From Halocaridina rubra (Eukaryota; Arthropoda; Malacostraca; Decapoda; Atyidae), in NCBI GenBank assembly GCA_037179515.1, contig JAXCGZ010005667.1, positions 56,001 through 120,000 of the forward strand: a stretch of DNA of 64,000 nt. Reading direction: 5' to 3'. The notes under the pieces were generated by a model that did no database searches, had not been told where the DNA came from, and saw only the letters and a program-made list of their open reading frames with translations. The position numbers were made by a program, and so were the translations under genes. The stretch's first letter is position 1. The number at the start of each line of letters is the position of its first letter. Below are positions 10,561-23,500 of the stretch, one piece after another.

Positions 10561-11077
10561 TTGTATAAAGTTCTTGGATTTTGAACAATCATTATTTCGA
10601 TATTAAGTGTTGTTTGTTTTGATGTGTCCAGTAGTCGTACCTGGAGCTATAACTCCTTTATTTTTGTAAAATTTACCTTATTGCTGCCTACACTAAAGTA
10701 AAATTTATCCTTTTCTTTTAAGCTGAAATATTGCTCTCCATTATAATGTTAATTTTTTTCAATATATTTTTACATTTTTATCGAGGAGTCTTTCATTTAA
10801 GCCTGGATTTATGCAGTGTTCAGTTTAATATTATTTAGTGTATGTGTATCATTAACCAATGGGAGTTCTCCACTACTATTAAGCAAACATAACTCATGCC
10901 CTTCCCCTTTAGTACCGTACAGTTTGTCTGTTATATTTAATTATAAGCCAGTAAGTTTTAGCCCAACTTTATTTGAAGTTGGTTGAGTAATTATTATTGT
11001 GTACGGTAGCCTGCAAAAACTGAGAGTAGACTATTCATTGACCAGGTGGAAGCAGGCATTCTGGGAATAGTCACCAC
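10561..11077. other. AT-rich non-coding stretch
   Basis: No frame, RNA or repeat that I can support. It ends where sequence shared with the Tigger-type element at 62037 begins. Confidence 0.4.
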
Positions 11078-11450
11078 AAATAGTAAAAAACATAAATTTA
11101 GATATACGTACGTACAGTATAACTCACAGTATTGCATCATGCGAAATAGTGTCCGATAGCGTACAATGTACTGGGGTAGCAGCTATGTGAGCTAGCATAT
11201 ATATTTATATTTCCAGTAGTTTCATGATTTTATTGATAAAAAAACGTATTTCTTAGCCTAAGAATAATGAAACAGTAAAAAATAGTAAAAAACATAAATA
11301 CTAACAGTATTGCAACATGTAAAATACAATACCGCTATCAGCGTTTTGGACAAAGGCTCGTTCAGTCTAACTCACGTGTGCGCCGTTCACGTTGTGCTTA
11401 TTAATACGTTTTGCTTGTGATTTTTTTACTCGCATATTTTAACCTTTGCA

Positions 11451-11534
11451 ATGCCTCCCAAGCATCCTTCATCTTCTAAGGCTTCTTGTAGTGAGCCTAA
11501 GCGGCAAAGGAAAATGTTAACCATAACAGATAAG
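11451..11534 (+). pseudogene. Tigger-like transposase exon 1, copy a, with splice donor
   Basis: ATG opens 28 codons, MPPKHPSSSKAS followed by PKRQRKMLTITDK, then AAG|GTAAGT at 11535. Tigger/CENP-B-family transposases commonly begin with a short basic Met-Pro-Pro-Lys tail followed by the first helix of the psq-type HTH, which this resembles. No downstream exon with the HTH or DDE domain is present, so this is a relic of a longer spliced gene. Confidence 0.65.
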
Positions 11535-11706
11535 GTAAGTTTACCTATCACGTACATATAAATTTACGTTGCATGCTGTTATTTATACCGCTATCAGCTT
11601 TTCGGACAAAGGCTCGTTCAGTCTAACTCACGTGTGCACTGTTCACGTTGTGCTTATTAATACGTTTTGCTTGTGATTTTTTTACTCGCATATTTTAACC
11701 TTTGCA

Positions 11707-11790
11707 ATGCCTCCCAAGCATCCTTCATCTTTTAAGGCTTCTTGTAGTGAGCCTAAGTGGCAAAGGAAAATGTTAACCATAAGAGATAAG
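11707..11790 (+). pseudogene. Tigger-like transposase exon 1, copy b
   Basis: Same 28 codons with Ser-to-Phe, Arg-to-Trp and Thr-to-Arg changes relative to copy a, again ending at AAG|GTAAGT (11791). It lies in the second unit of the 256-bp duplication. The satellite sequence begins directly after this donor. Confidence 0.65.
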
Positions 11791-12036
11791 GTAAGTTTAC
11801 CTATCACGTACGTATAAATTTACGTTGCATACTGTTATTTATAAAGTAAAGGGTGGTTTTTTAACAGTGCAGAAGGGGGTTTATACAGTAAACGTACAAA
11901 TAATTGTAAAATACCTATGTACATGAGTATGTCATATAAATTTACGCTTGCATGCTGTTATTTATGAAGTAAAGGGTGGTTTGTTAACAGTACAGGGAGG
12001 GTTTATACAGTTTATACGGTGCATAAATGGAAGGAA

Positions 12037-12445
<409 letters not shown>

Positions 12446-12517
<72 letters not shown>
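12446..12517. repeat. (TA)n array
   Basis: About 72 bp of TA, ending in TACA directly before the terminus CAGTGTTCCCC at 12520. Confidence 0.98.
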
Positions 12518-13809
<1,292 letters not shown>

Positions 13810-13820
13810 TCATTTTTTTA

Positions 13821-13890
13821 CCCCGACCGGGACTCGAACCTAGGACTTGTGATTAATAAGTCAAGGCACTACCACTACACCACAGAAGGT
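13821..13890 (-). pseudogene. tRNA-like segment 1
   Basis: On the minus strand it has A-box-like TGGTGTAGTGGTAG and B-box GGTTCGAGTCC at tRNA spacing. The T stem and loop form, but the acceptor ends CCTTCTG and TCGGGGT do not pair, so this is a tRNA-derived repeat head rather than a working tRNA. No CCA is encoded. Confidence 0.7.
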
Positions 13891-14093
13891 TAAAAGGAAT
13901 CCAACCTTATAGCTTATATCTGCTATACTTAGGAATGAACGCATTCTATCTGAATACCACTATATTCATATTACAGATTCCCCAACCTCACTCGTGGCTT
14001 CATTTTAGCATTTAATTCAATTCGCAATCTCATTCGGGCCATGAAATAACTAAATAAGCACAGTACATATGTGAAAACATGAATAAATTTTTA

Positions 14094-14162
14094 CCCCGAC
14101 TGGGACTTGAACCTAGGACTTGTGATTACTAAGTCAAGGCACTACCACTACACCACAGAAGG
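14094..14162 (-). pseudogene. tRNA-like segment 2
   Basis: As segment 1, but the B box reads GGTTCAAGTCC. The acceptor stem is unpaired in the same way. Confidence 0.7.
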
Positions 14163-14483
14163 TTAAAAGGAATCCAACCTTATAGCTTATATCTGCTATA
14201 CTTAGGAATGAATGCATTCTATCTGAATGCCACTATGTTCATATTACAGATTCCCCAACCTCACTCGTGGCTTCATTTTAGCATTTAATTCAATTCCCAA
14301 TCTCATTCGGGTCATGAAATAACCAAATAAATGGCCCGATTGAGATTGGGAATTAACTTAAATGCTAAAATGAAGCCACGAGTGAGGTTGGGGAATCTGT
14401 AATATGAACATAGTGGCATTCAGATAGAATGCGTTCATTCCTAAGTATAGCAGATATAAGCTATAAGGTTGGATTCCATTTAA

Positions 14484-14553
14484 CCTTCTGTGGTGTAGTG
14501 GTAGCGCCTTGACTTAGTAATCACAAGTACTAGGTTCGAGTCCTGGTCGGGGT
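14484..14553 (+). pseudogene. tRNA-like segment 3
   Basis: First plus-strand unit: A-box TGGTGTAGTGGTAGCG, B-box GGTTCGAGTCC, T stem CTAGG/CCTGG. Acceptor ends do not pair. Confidence 0.7.
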
Positions 14554-14756
14554 AAAAAATTATTCATGTTTTCACATATGTAATGCGCTTATTTGATTAT
14601 TTCATGGTCCGAATGAGATTGGGAATTGAATTAAATGCTAAAATGAAGCCACGAGTGAGGTTGGGGAATCTGTAATATGAACATAGTGGCATTCAGATAG
14701 AATGCGTTCATTCCTAAGTATAGAAGATATAAGCTATAAGGTTGGATTCCTTTTAA

Positions 14757-14826
14757 CCTTCTGTGGTGTAGTGGTAGCGCCTTGACTTAGTAATCACAAG
14801 TCCTAGGTTCCAGTCCCAGTCGGGGC
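14757..14826 (+). pseudogene. tRNA-like segment 4
   Basis: Second plus-strand unit. The B box is GGTTCCAGTCC, so the usual G is changed to C; otherwise like segment 3. Confidence 0.65.
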
Positions 14827-15029
14827 AAAAAATTATTCATGTTTTCACATATGTAATGTGCTTATTTGGTTATTTCATGGCCCGAATGAGATTGGGAATT
14901 GAATTAAATGCTAAAATGAAGCCACGAGTGAGGTTGTGGAATCTGTAATATGAACATAGTGGCATTCAGATAGAATGCGTTCATTCCTAAGTATAGCAGA
15001 TATAAGCTATAAGGTTGGATTCCTTTTAA

Positions 15030-15099
15030 CCTTCTGTGGAGTAGTGGTAGCGCCTTGACTTAGTAATCACAAGTCCTAAGTTCGAGTCCCGGTCGGGGT
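15030..15099 (+). pseudogene. tRNA-like segment 5
   Basis: Third plus-strand unit. The A box reads TGGAGTAGTGGTAGCG and the B box AGTTCGAGTCC. It lies directly before the (TA)n array and a foldback element. Confidence 0.65.
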
Positions 15100-15142
15100 A
15101 AAAAATGATTCATGTTTTCACATATGTAATGTGCTTATTTGG

Positions 15143-15144
<2 letters not shown>

Positions 15145-15224
<80 letters not shown>
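15145..15224. repeat. (TA)n array
   Basis: About 80 bp of TA directly before the terminus (T)AGTGTTCCCTCGG of the next element. Confidence 0.98.
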
Positions 15225-15229
<5 letters not shown>

Positions 15230-15872
15230 TTCCCTCGGATAGTCGCATTCTCACTGTATCGTTTTTTTTTTCTTTCTTTTTTTTAAGATTATTGTGACAC
15301 CAGGATGGGCCAAAAAATGATAAAATAAAACAGACTTTATCAGTTGTAAAGATAAACAGAGATGGAGAGTGTAATGACCTGTCAGATGTGAAGGGATTAT
15401 AAAAGATGTGTAATGAATATCCAGCTCTCTGCTGGGTTTTAATATACCTCTGCATTACTTTCATGATGTCTATTCCAATAATTCTGTGTAGATTTTATTA
15501 TTATTATTATTATTATTATTATCATTGGCAACAATAATTTTCCTTTGATGATGATTGTGGAGATTATTATCATCATCATTATTATTATTATTAAGGGCTC
15601 ATCATTGTTTGTACATCTGTTGGTTTATTTACTTTTAATAACTGTGTAAAGTGCTCCTCCATAGTTGGCTGGGACAAAGAGAGTGTGGGGGGTTGGGTAG
15701 AATAGAATGGTGGAGAGAGAAAGAGAGAGATAGAATTTTTAAGTAACTCTTGTTCATTTAACCAAAACTACATTATTTATCGTAAAAATAATGGTTTAAT
15801 TACGAATTCGTAGTAATAATGATAATAATAATAATAATAATAAAAATAATAATAATAATAATGATGATGATG

Positions 15873-15904
<32 letters not shown>

Positions 15905-16299
15905 CTCCCCAATCATCAAAGGAAAATTATTGTTGCCAATAATAATAATAATAATAATAATAACAATAATAACAATAATAATAATAATAATAAGATCTAA
16001 GGAGAATTTTTAGAATAGACATCATGAAAGTAATGCAGAGGTATAGTAAACCCAGCAGAGAGCTGGATATTCATTACACATCCTTTATAATCCCTTCACA
16101 TCTGACAGGTCATTACACTCTCCATCTCTGTTTCTCTTTACAGCCTGATAAAGGCCGTTTTATTTTATCATATTTGGCCTGTCCTGGTGTCATAATCATC
16201 TATTTTTTTTTTTTTTTTTAAGGCTGATCCTACTTCGCAGTTTTCCTGGTTCGCGCCAGGTCCCGGAATCGAACTATCGCGATAAGGGGGGGAACACTG
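15225..16299. mobile_element. Foldback Tigger-type element (type B, copy 1), complete
   Basis: Termini are TAGTGTTCCCTCGG and GGGGGGAACACTG beside TA. Inside are two long inverted arms: the left arm (about 15285-15570) runs GACACCAGGATGGGCC, ATGACCTGTCAGATG, CCAGCTCTCTGCTGG, CAACAATAATTTTCC; the right arm (about 15900-16200) repeats this in reverse. (ATT)n tracts and a shared central segment (GGGCTCATCATTGTTTG, TTGGCTGGGACAAAGAG) lie between. About 1,075 bp, no coding frame; a single strand could fold into a hairpin of about 300 bp. Confidence 0.8.
15820..15992. repeat. (AAT)n tracts in the foldback element
   Basis: Two AAT-rich runs with GAT and AAC variants flank the right arm start. Similar ATT tracts occur at equivalent places in all type B copies and have served as insertion points for L2, BEL-B and an RTE fragment. 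Confidence 0.9.
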
Positions 16300-16425
<126 letters not shown>

Positions 16426-16796
16426 CAGTAATCCCTCGCTCTATCGTGATTCACCTCTCGCGAATTCACTGTATCGTGATTCTTTTTGACCAAATAAATA
16501 AATAATTTTTTATTTTTTGTTTTAAAGATTATAGTGACACCAGGATGGACCAAAAAATGATAAAATAAAACAGCCTTTATCAGGCTGTAAAGAGAAACAG
16601 ATATGGAGAGTGTAATGACCTGTCAGATGTGAAGGCATTATAAAAGATGTGTAATGAATCTCCAGCTCTCTGCTGGGTTTTAATATACCTCTGCATTACT
16701 TTCATGATGTCTCCTTAGATGTTATTGGTATTATTATTATTATTATTATTATTGGCAACAATAATTTTCCTTTGATAATGATTGTTTAGATTATTA

Positions 16797-16834
<38 letters not shown>

Positions 16835-16850
16835 ATTATTATTATTATTG
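16426..16850. mobile_element. Type B foldback element, left half, cut by LINE L2
   Basis: Begins CAGTAATCCCTCGCTCTATC, with GATTCACCTCTCGCGAATTC behind it, then the same left arm as copy 1 and an (ATT)n tract at 16729-16850 where L2 begins. The right half is not found beyond L2. Confidence 0.75.
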
Positions 16851-16868
16851 CAGCTTAGAATGTCCAAA

Positions 16869-17455
16869 TTAAGGAAAATATTGAACAGTTTAGAAAAGAG
16901 TTCCAGGAGTTGAATATGGAACATGAAGCCATGAAAACTTCCTTTGCTGAGGCACTGCAGGGGAATGTGGCAGTAAAAGAGGCTGTAAAGGTGGTGGCAC
17001 TGGAAAACATACTCACAGTTGACTATAAAGAGACAGTAATCGAAAAAATGAAAGACGTTGTGATGGAATGGGCAAATCCAATGATTAAACAGGCCCTTGA
17101 TAAAGAGAAGACAGTGGTAATCTCAGGCATTAGCGAATCCCAGGAGCCGACATGGCAGGGGAGACTTGAAGAAAATAAAGCTAGGGTTGTAGACCTGATA
17201 AGAATGCTTGGAGCAGTTTGAGGTCCTGAGGATATTGTAAACATTCACCAACTAGGCAAATATTCGAGGGAAGGAAAGCCGAGACCAACAAAAGTAACCT
17301 TTGAGAGAGGGGAAACATGTAGGGCTATATTGTTGAGAAAAGAAAGTCTAAAAGACCTTCAAGAATTCAAAGAAGTGTTCATTAGACAATACAGAACACA
17401 GGAAGAGATGGGAAAGATCAAAAACTTGTTGCAAGAAGGTTAAATGAGGAAAGAA
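16869..17455 (+). pseudogene. L2 ORF1 remnant
   Basis: Reads EEFQELNMEHEAMK-type coiled coil, KTVVISGISESQEPTW and ARVVDLIRMLG, with TGA at 17219-17221, then VNIHQLGKYSREGKPRPTK and RQYRTQEEMGKIKNLLQE, then a small deletion. The downstream run keeps AAGAAAAATTTTC at 17467-17479. Confidence 0.8.
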
Positions 17456-17555
17456 ATGAAGAAGAGAAGAAAAATTTTCATTTTAGAGTTCTTCCAGACA
17501 AAGGGGAGATAAAGAAGATAATGACAGAAGATCAGGGGATGGGGCCTCATTAAGA

Positions 17556-20377
17556 TTGTTATATACAAATACTGATAGAGTAGTTGGTAAGGCAGTAGAA
17601 TTAAAAGATAGGATTCACAACAGTAAGGCAGATATAGTAGCAATTACAGAGACTAAGTTGAGTGAGGACATAAACAGTGTCACAGTTTTTCCTAAGGGCT
17701 TCAGAATATTAAGGGTTGAAAGATCTGAGAGGACTGGTGGAGGGATAGCACTGCTCATAAGTGAAAGGATTCAAGTTGAAGAAATAAACTTGGCTATAGA
17801 AAGTGAGTTCAAGGAATTTCTTGTTGCTCGCATAAATACTGGGTCAGAGAGCATTATAATAACTGTTGTATATAACCCACCAAAGAACCAGAATAGGCTA
17901 GAAGTTATGAGGAAAGTCATATAGGTACTATTGAAGTCATAAACTCAGTTGTTAACATGGCACGGGAGAGAAAATGTAGGATTTTGATTATGGGAGCTTT
18001 TAATCATAAAGAGATAGATTGGATAAATCTTGACCCACACAGTGGTGAGGACTCATTCGGGGCAAGATTTCTAGATTGCGTACAAGGGAATTTCCTACAC
18101 CAACATGTAATGGAACCAACGAGGGCCAGGGGTGGGGATGAGCCATCACTACTTGATCTGGTGTTCACAGATAATGTGTTGGATATTGAAAAAATTGAGT
18201 ATGAACCACCAATTGGAAAGAGTGAACACTGTGTGTTGTTGATGGAGTATATCATTGAAGATATTCTGCCTGAGAGTAGAGGCACTGAGGACATGAGGAG
18301 GAACTATCCGAAAGGAGATTACATCAAAATGAATGAGCTTTTTGCAGTTATTGACTGGAGAACCTTATTTTACAACAAATCTGTACAAGAAATGTATGAC
18401 ATCTTTTGTGAGAAATATGGAGAGATAGTAGATTGCTGCATACCTTTAACAAAAGTAGGTGTAATTCATGCCAGAGAGAAATGGTTCATTATGAGTGTAA
18501 AAGAGCTAAGAGTGGAGAGACAAATGCTGGAAAAGGTATATAGGAGAAGAAAAAACATAAATGCCTGGCAAACCCACAAAAGAGCAAGAAATGACTACCT
18601 AAGTAAAAGAAGAGAGGCAGAGAGAGACTATGAGAGGGACATCACCAGGAAGGCTAAGGAAAATCCCAAGCTTTTCCACAGCTTTATCAGAGGAAAACTG
18701 AAGGTAAAAGAACAGGTTTTAAGGCTTAAGAGAGAGGATGGAAGCATCACTGAGACGGATGAAGAGATCTGCAAAGAATTGAACAAGGAGTTTCAGTCAG
18801 TATTTACAGTAGAAAATACCCCACCCCCTCAGATTGCAGAGATAGAAGCTCATGGGCCGGTATTAGAGAACATCAACCTTACAGCCACAGAGGTATGCAA
18901 GGCGCTGATGGAGTTAGATGTTCATAAAGCTACAGGTCCTGATGACATATCCCCTCATGTACTTAAAAAATGCGCAAACTCAATATTAGTGACACTAAGT
19001 ATCATATTTAAAAAGTCACTGGAGTCAGGGGAGATTACAAGGTGCTGGAAACAAGCAAACGTGATACCTATCTTCAAAAAGGGAAGGAGGGACACGGCTC
19101 TGAACTATAGACCAGTTTCCTTGACCAGCATAGTTTGCAAAGTTATGGAGAAACTACTAAGGTAACATATCTCTCTTCACTTGGAATCCTTCAACTTTTT
19201 GTCAGTGAGGCAACATGGCTTCAGAGAAGGTAGATCAACAGTAACAAACTTATTAGAATTTTATGATGAGGTAAGCCGAATCTTACAGGAAAGAGAGGGC
19301 TGGGCAGATTGCATATTCCTAGACTTCCAGAAAGCGTTTGACACTGTTCCACATGGGAGACTTATTAGGAAGCTGCAAGCAATGGCTAGAATAGGTGGAA
19401 ATGTCTTGAGATGGATAAAAACTTACTTAGAAGGAAGGGAACAGAGGGTTAGAGTAAGACACTCAGTGTCTGAATGGAGGAGAGTTAGTAGTGGAGTTCC
19501 ATAGGGTTCAGTTTTAGGGCCACTTTTGTTCCTTGTATATGTAAATGACCTACCAGAGTCTGTAAATTCATTCATGAATATGTTTGCAGATGATGCAAAG
19601 ATTGTGAAGAAAGTAAAAAACGAGAACAATGGTAGAGAACTTCAGGAGGATCTAAATAGTCTGCATGAGTGGTCAGAAAAGTGGCTAATGAAATTCAATA
19701 CTTCAAAATGTAAGGTAATGAGAATGGGTACAAGTGCAAGAAGGCCCAAGCTTGACTACTCGGTGGCAGGAGTACAACTTCAAGAGACAGAAAATGAGAG
19801 AGATCTAGGAGTAAACATACTGGCAGATTTGTCTCCAGAAATACATATAAATGGCATAGTAAGGGCAGCATATGCATTCTTATCAAATGTAAGGGTAGCC
19901 ATCAGGCACATGGACAAGGAAATGTTCAGAAATATTTATGTAACCTATGTGAGGCCAAAACTCGAATATGCAGCCCCCTTTTGGAATCCACACTTGAAAA
20001 GGCACATAGCTAAGCTTGAAAAAGTTCAAAGACATGCCACGATACTGGTGCCGGAAATACGCAATCTCAGTTAGGATAAGAGGCTGAGGGAATTAGACTT
20101 ACCATCACTCGAAGCTAAAAGCTTGAAGGGGGATATGGTGACAGTCTTTGAATTCCTTCATGGTTATGATAGAGTGGATAGGAATCGATATTTTGATATG
20201 GCAGGCTCTAGAACTAGAGGTCATAGTTTGAAGCTTCGTAAGAAAACTTCTTTGCAGGATGTAAGGAAATACTTTTTCAGTGTAAGAGTAGTTGATAATT
20301 GGAATTTGCTAAGCGAGGAGGTAGTTAATGCTATGTCAATCAATAGTTTTAAGGACAGGTATGATAAGTATCACTAA
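17556..20377 (+). pseudogene. L2 ORF2 remnant: endonuclease-RT with stops and frameshifts
   Basis: Recognisable blocks in order: LLYTNTDRVVGK, AITETKLSED, VVYNPPKNQNR, ILIMGAFNHKEIDW, RYPVSLT-type RT finger, [49 protein letters not shown]. Five or more lesions interrupt it. Confidence 0.88.
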
Positions 20378-20456
20378 GTACAAAATGGAACCGAACTGGA
20401 GACGGGAAGATACGAGCTTTGGGCTCTTTCCCGTAAGTACAATTAGGTAATTACAC

Positions 20457-20510
20457 ACCTGGTGTCCAACGGATATAGAGTGAGTTAATTTCTTTACTTA
20501 TATTTTATTT
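20457..20510. other. 54-bp spacer between convergent LINE tails
   Basis: Unique sequence CCTGGTGTCCAACGGATATA.. between the 3' tails of L2 (+) and L3 (-). The two LINEs form an inverted repeat with arms of about 3.6 kb around it. Confidence 0.8.
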
Positions 20511-23500
20511 GTGATTACGTAATTGTGTTTACGGGAAAGAGCCCAAAGCTTGTATCTTCCCGTCTCCTGATCGGTTCCATTTTATACTTAGTGATACTTA
20601 TCATACCTGTCCTTAAAACTATGGATTGAGATAGCATTAACTACCTCCTCGCTTAGCAAATTCCAATTATCAACTACTCTTACACTGAAAAAGTATTTCC
20701 TTACATCCTGCAAAGAAGTTTTCTTACGAAGCTTCAAACTATGACCTCTAGTTCTAGAGCCAGCCATATCAAAATATCGATCCCTATCCACTCTATCATA
20801 ACCATGAAGGAATTTAAAGACTGTCACCATATCCCCCCTCACTCTTCTAGCTTCGAGTGATGGTAAGTCTAATTCCCTCAGCCTCTCATCATAACTGAGA
20901 TTGCGTATTTCCGGCACCAGTATCGTGGCATGTCTTTGAACTTTTTCAAGCTTAGCTATGTGCTTTTTCAAGTGCGGATTCCAAAAGGGGGCTGCATATT
21001 CGAGTTTTGGCCTCACATAGGTTACATAAATATTTCTGAACATTTCCTTGTCCATGTGCCTGAAGGCTACCCTTACATTTGAAAAGAATGCATATGCTGC
21101 CCTTACAATGCCATTTATATGTATTTCTGGAGACAAATCTGCCAGTATGTTTACTCCTAGATCTCTCTCATTTTCTGTCTCTTGAAGTTGTACTCCTGCC
21201 ACCGAGTAGTCAAGCTTGGGCCTTCTTGCACTTGTACCCATTCTCATTACCTTACATTTTGAAGTATTGAATTTCATTAGCCACTTTTCTGACCACTCAT
21301 GCAGATTATTTAGATCCTCCTGAAGTTCTCTACCATTGTTCTCGTTTTTTACTTTCTTCACAATCTTTGCATCATCTGCAAACATATTCATGAATGAATT
21401 TACAGACTCTGGTAGGTCATTTACATATACAAGGAACAAAAGTGGCCCTAAAACTGAACCCTATGGAACTCCACTACTAACTCTTCTCCATTCAGACACT
21501 GAGTGTCTTACTCTAACCCTCTGTTCCCTTCCTTCTAAGTAAGTTTTTATCCATCTCAAGACATTTCCACCTATTCTAGCCATTGCTTGCAGCTTCCTAA
21601 TAAGTCTCCCATGTGGAACAGTGTCAAACGCTTTCTGGAAGTCTAGGAATATGCAATCTGCCCAGCCATCTCTTTCCTGTAAGATTTGGCTTACCTCATC
21701 ATAAAATTCTAATAAGTTTGTGACTGTTGATCTACCTTCTCTGAAGCCATGTTGCCTCACTGACAAAAAGTTGAAGGATTCCAAGTGAAGAGAGATATGT
21801 TTCCTTAGTAGTTTCTCCATAACTTTGCAAACTATGCTGGTCAAGGAAACTGGTCTATAGTTCAGAGCCGTACCCCTCCTTCCCTTTTTGAAGATAGGTA
21901 TCACAGTTGCTTGTTTCCAGCATCTTGGAATCTCCCCCGACTCCAGTGACTCCTTAAATATGATACTTAGTGCAACTGATATTGTGTTTGCGCATTTTTT
22001 AAGCACATAGGGGGATATGTCATCAGGACCTGTAGCTTTATGAACATCTAAATCCATCAGCGCTTTGCATACCTCTGTGGCTGTAAGGTTGATGTTCTCT
22101 AATACCAGCCCTTGAGCTTCTATCACTGCAATCTGAGGGGGTGGGGTATTTTCTACTGTAAATACTGACTGAAACTCCTTGTTCAATTCTTTGCAGATCT
22201 CTTCATCCGTCTCAGTGATGCTTCCATCCGCTCTCTTTAGCCTTAAAACCTGTTCTTTTACCTTCAGTTTTCCTCTGATAAAGCTGTGGAAAAGCTTGGG
22301 ATTTTCTTTAGCCTTCCTGGTGATGTCCCTCTCATAGTCTCTCTCTGCCTCTCTCCTTTTACTTAGGTAGTCATTTCTTGCTGTTTTGTAGGTTTGCCAG
22401 GCATTTATGTTTTTTCTCCTCCTATACCTTTTCCAGCATTTGTCTCTCCACTCCTTAGCTCTTTTACACCCATTATCGAACCATTTCTCTCTGGCATGAA
22501 TTACACCTACTTTGGTGACAGGTATGCAGCAATCTACTATCTTCCCATATTTCTCACAAAAGATTTCATACATTTCTTGTACAGATTTGTTGTAAAATAA
22601 GGTTCTCCAGTCAATAACTGCAAAAAGCTCATTCATTTTGATGTAATCTCCTTTCCGATAGTTCCTCCTCATGTCCTCAGTGCCTCTACTCTCAGGAAGA
22701 ATATCTTCAATGATATACTCCATCAACAACACACAGTGGTCTCTCTTTCCAATTGGTGGTTCATACTCAATTTTTTCAATATCCAACACATTATCTGTGA
22801 ACACTAGATCAAGTAGTGATGGCTCATCCCCACCCCTGGCCCTTGTTGGTTCCATTACATGTTGGTGTAGGAAATTCCCTTGTACGCAATCTAGGAACCT
22901 TGCCCCGAATGAGTCCTCACCACTGTGTGGGTCAAGATTTATCCAATCTATCTCTTTATAATTAAAGTCTCCCATAATCAAAATCCTACATTTTTTTTCC
23001 CGTGCCATGTTAACAACTGAGTTTATGACTTCAATAGTACCTATATGACTTTCCTCATAAACTTCAAGCCTATTTTGGTTCCTTGGTGGGTTGTATACAA
23101 CAGTTATTATAATGCTCTCTGACCCAGTATTTATGCGAGCAACAAGAAATTCCTTGAACTCACTTTCTATAGCCAAGTTTATTTCTTCAACTTGAATCCT
23201 TTCACTTATGAGCAGTGCTATCCCTCCACCAGTCCTCTCAGATCTTTCAACCCTTAGTATTCTGAAGCCCTTAGGAAAAACTGTGACACTGTTTATGTCC
23301 TCACTCAACTTAGTCTCTGTAATTGCTACTATATCTGCCTTACTGTTGTGAATCCTATCTTTTAGTTCTACTGCCTTACCAGCTAATCCATCAGCATTTG
23401 TGTATAACAATCTTAATGAGGTCCCATCCCCTGATCTAATGTCATTATCTTCTTTATCTCCCCTTTGTCTGGAAGAACTCTGTAACGAAAATTTTTTCTT

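Larger units (their letters stand above)
11078..12036 (+). mobile_element. Tigger-type DNA transposon fragment with duplicated first exon
   Basis: Sequence from 11078 matches the left interior of the element at 61835-63113 (AAATTTAGATATACGTACG and onward). The left terminus is missing. The right end is a reduced terminus GGAAGGAACACT followed by a (TA)n array. A 256-bp stretch beginning at 11331 is repeated in tandem from 11587, so the transposase first exon and its splice donor occur twice. After the second donor follow one and a half units of the 160-bp satellite. Everything after intron 1 has been deleted. Confidence 0.75.
16851..20456 (+). mobile_element. LINE copy L2, CR1-like, 5' truncated, many lesions
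   Basis: Starts inside ORF1 (equivalent of AWNVQIKENIEQF) after an (ATT)n tract. ORF1 is broken by a stop at 17219-17221 and a deletion near 17437. The endonuclease is frameshifted near 17915 and its GDFN reads GAFN. RT carries a stop near 19163, a TAG in GVPQGS at 19502-19504 and another stop near 20072. The C-terminal domain ends at TAA 20375-20377. The 3' hairpin and one ACAATTAGGTAATT tail unit follow. The TAG in GVPQGS is shared with L3, its inverted neighbour. Non-functional. Confidence 0.9.

Noticed and set aside
13821..15099. Five functional tRNA genes
   Set aside because: A and B boxes are present, but the acceptor stem does not pair and the units belong to a tandem array; better called tRNA-derived.
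15819..16013. Poly-Ile/Met and poly-Asn frames
   Set aside because: Translations of (AAT)n tracts in foldback elements.
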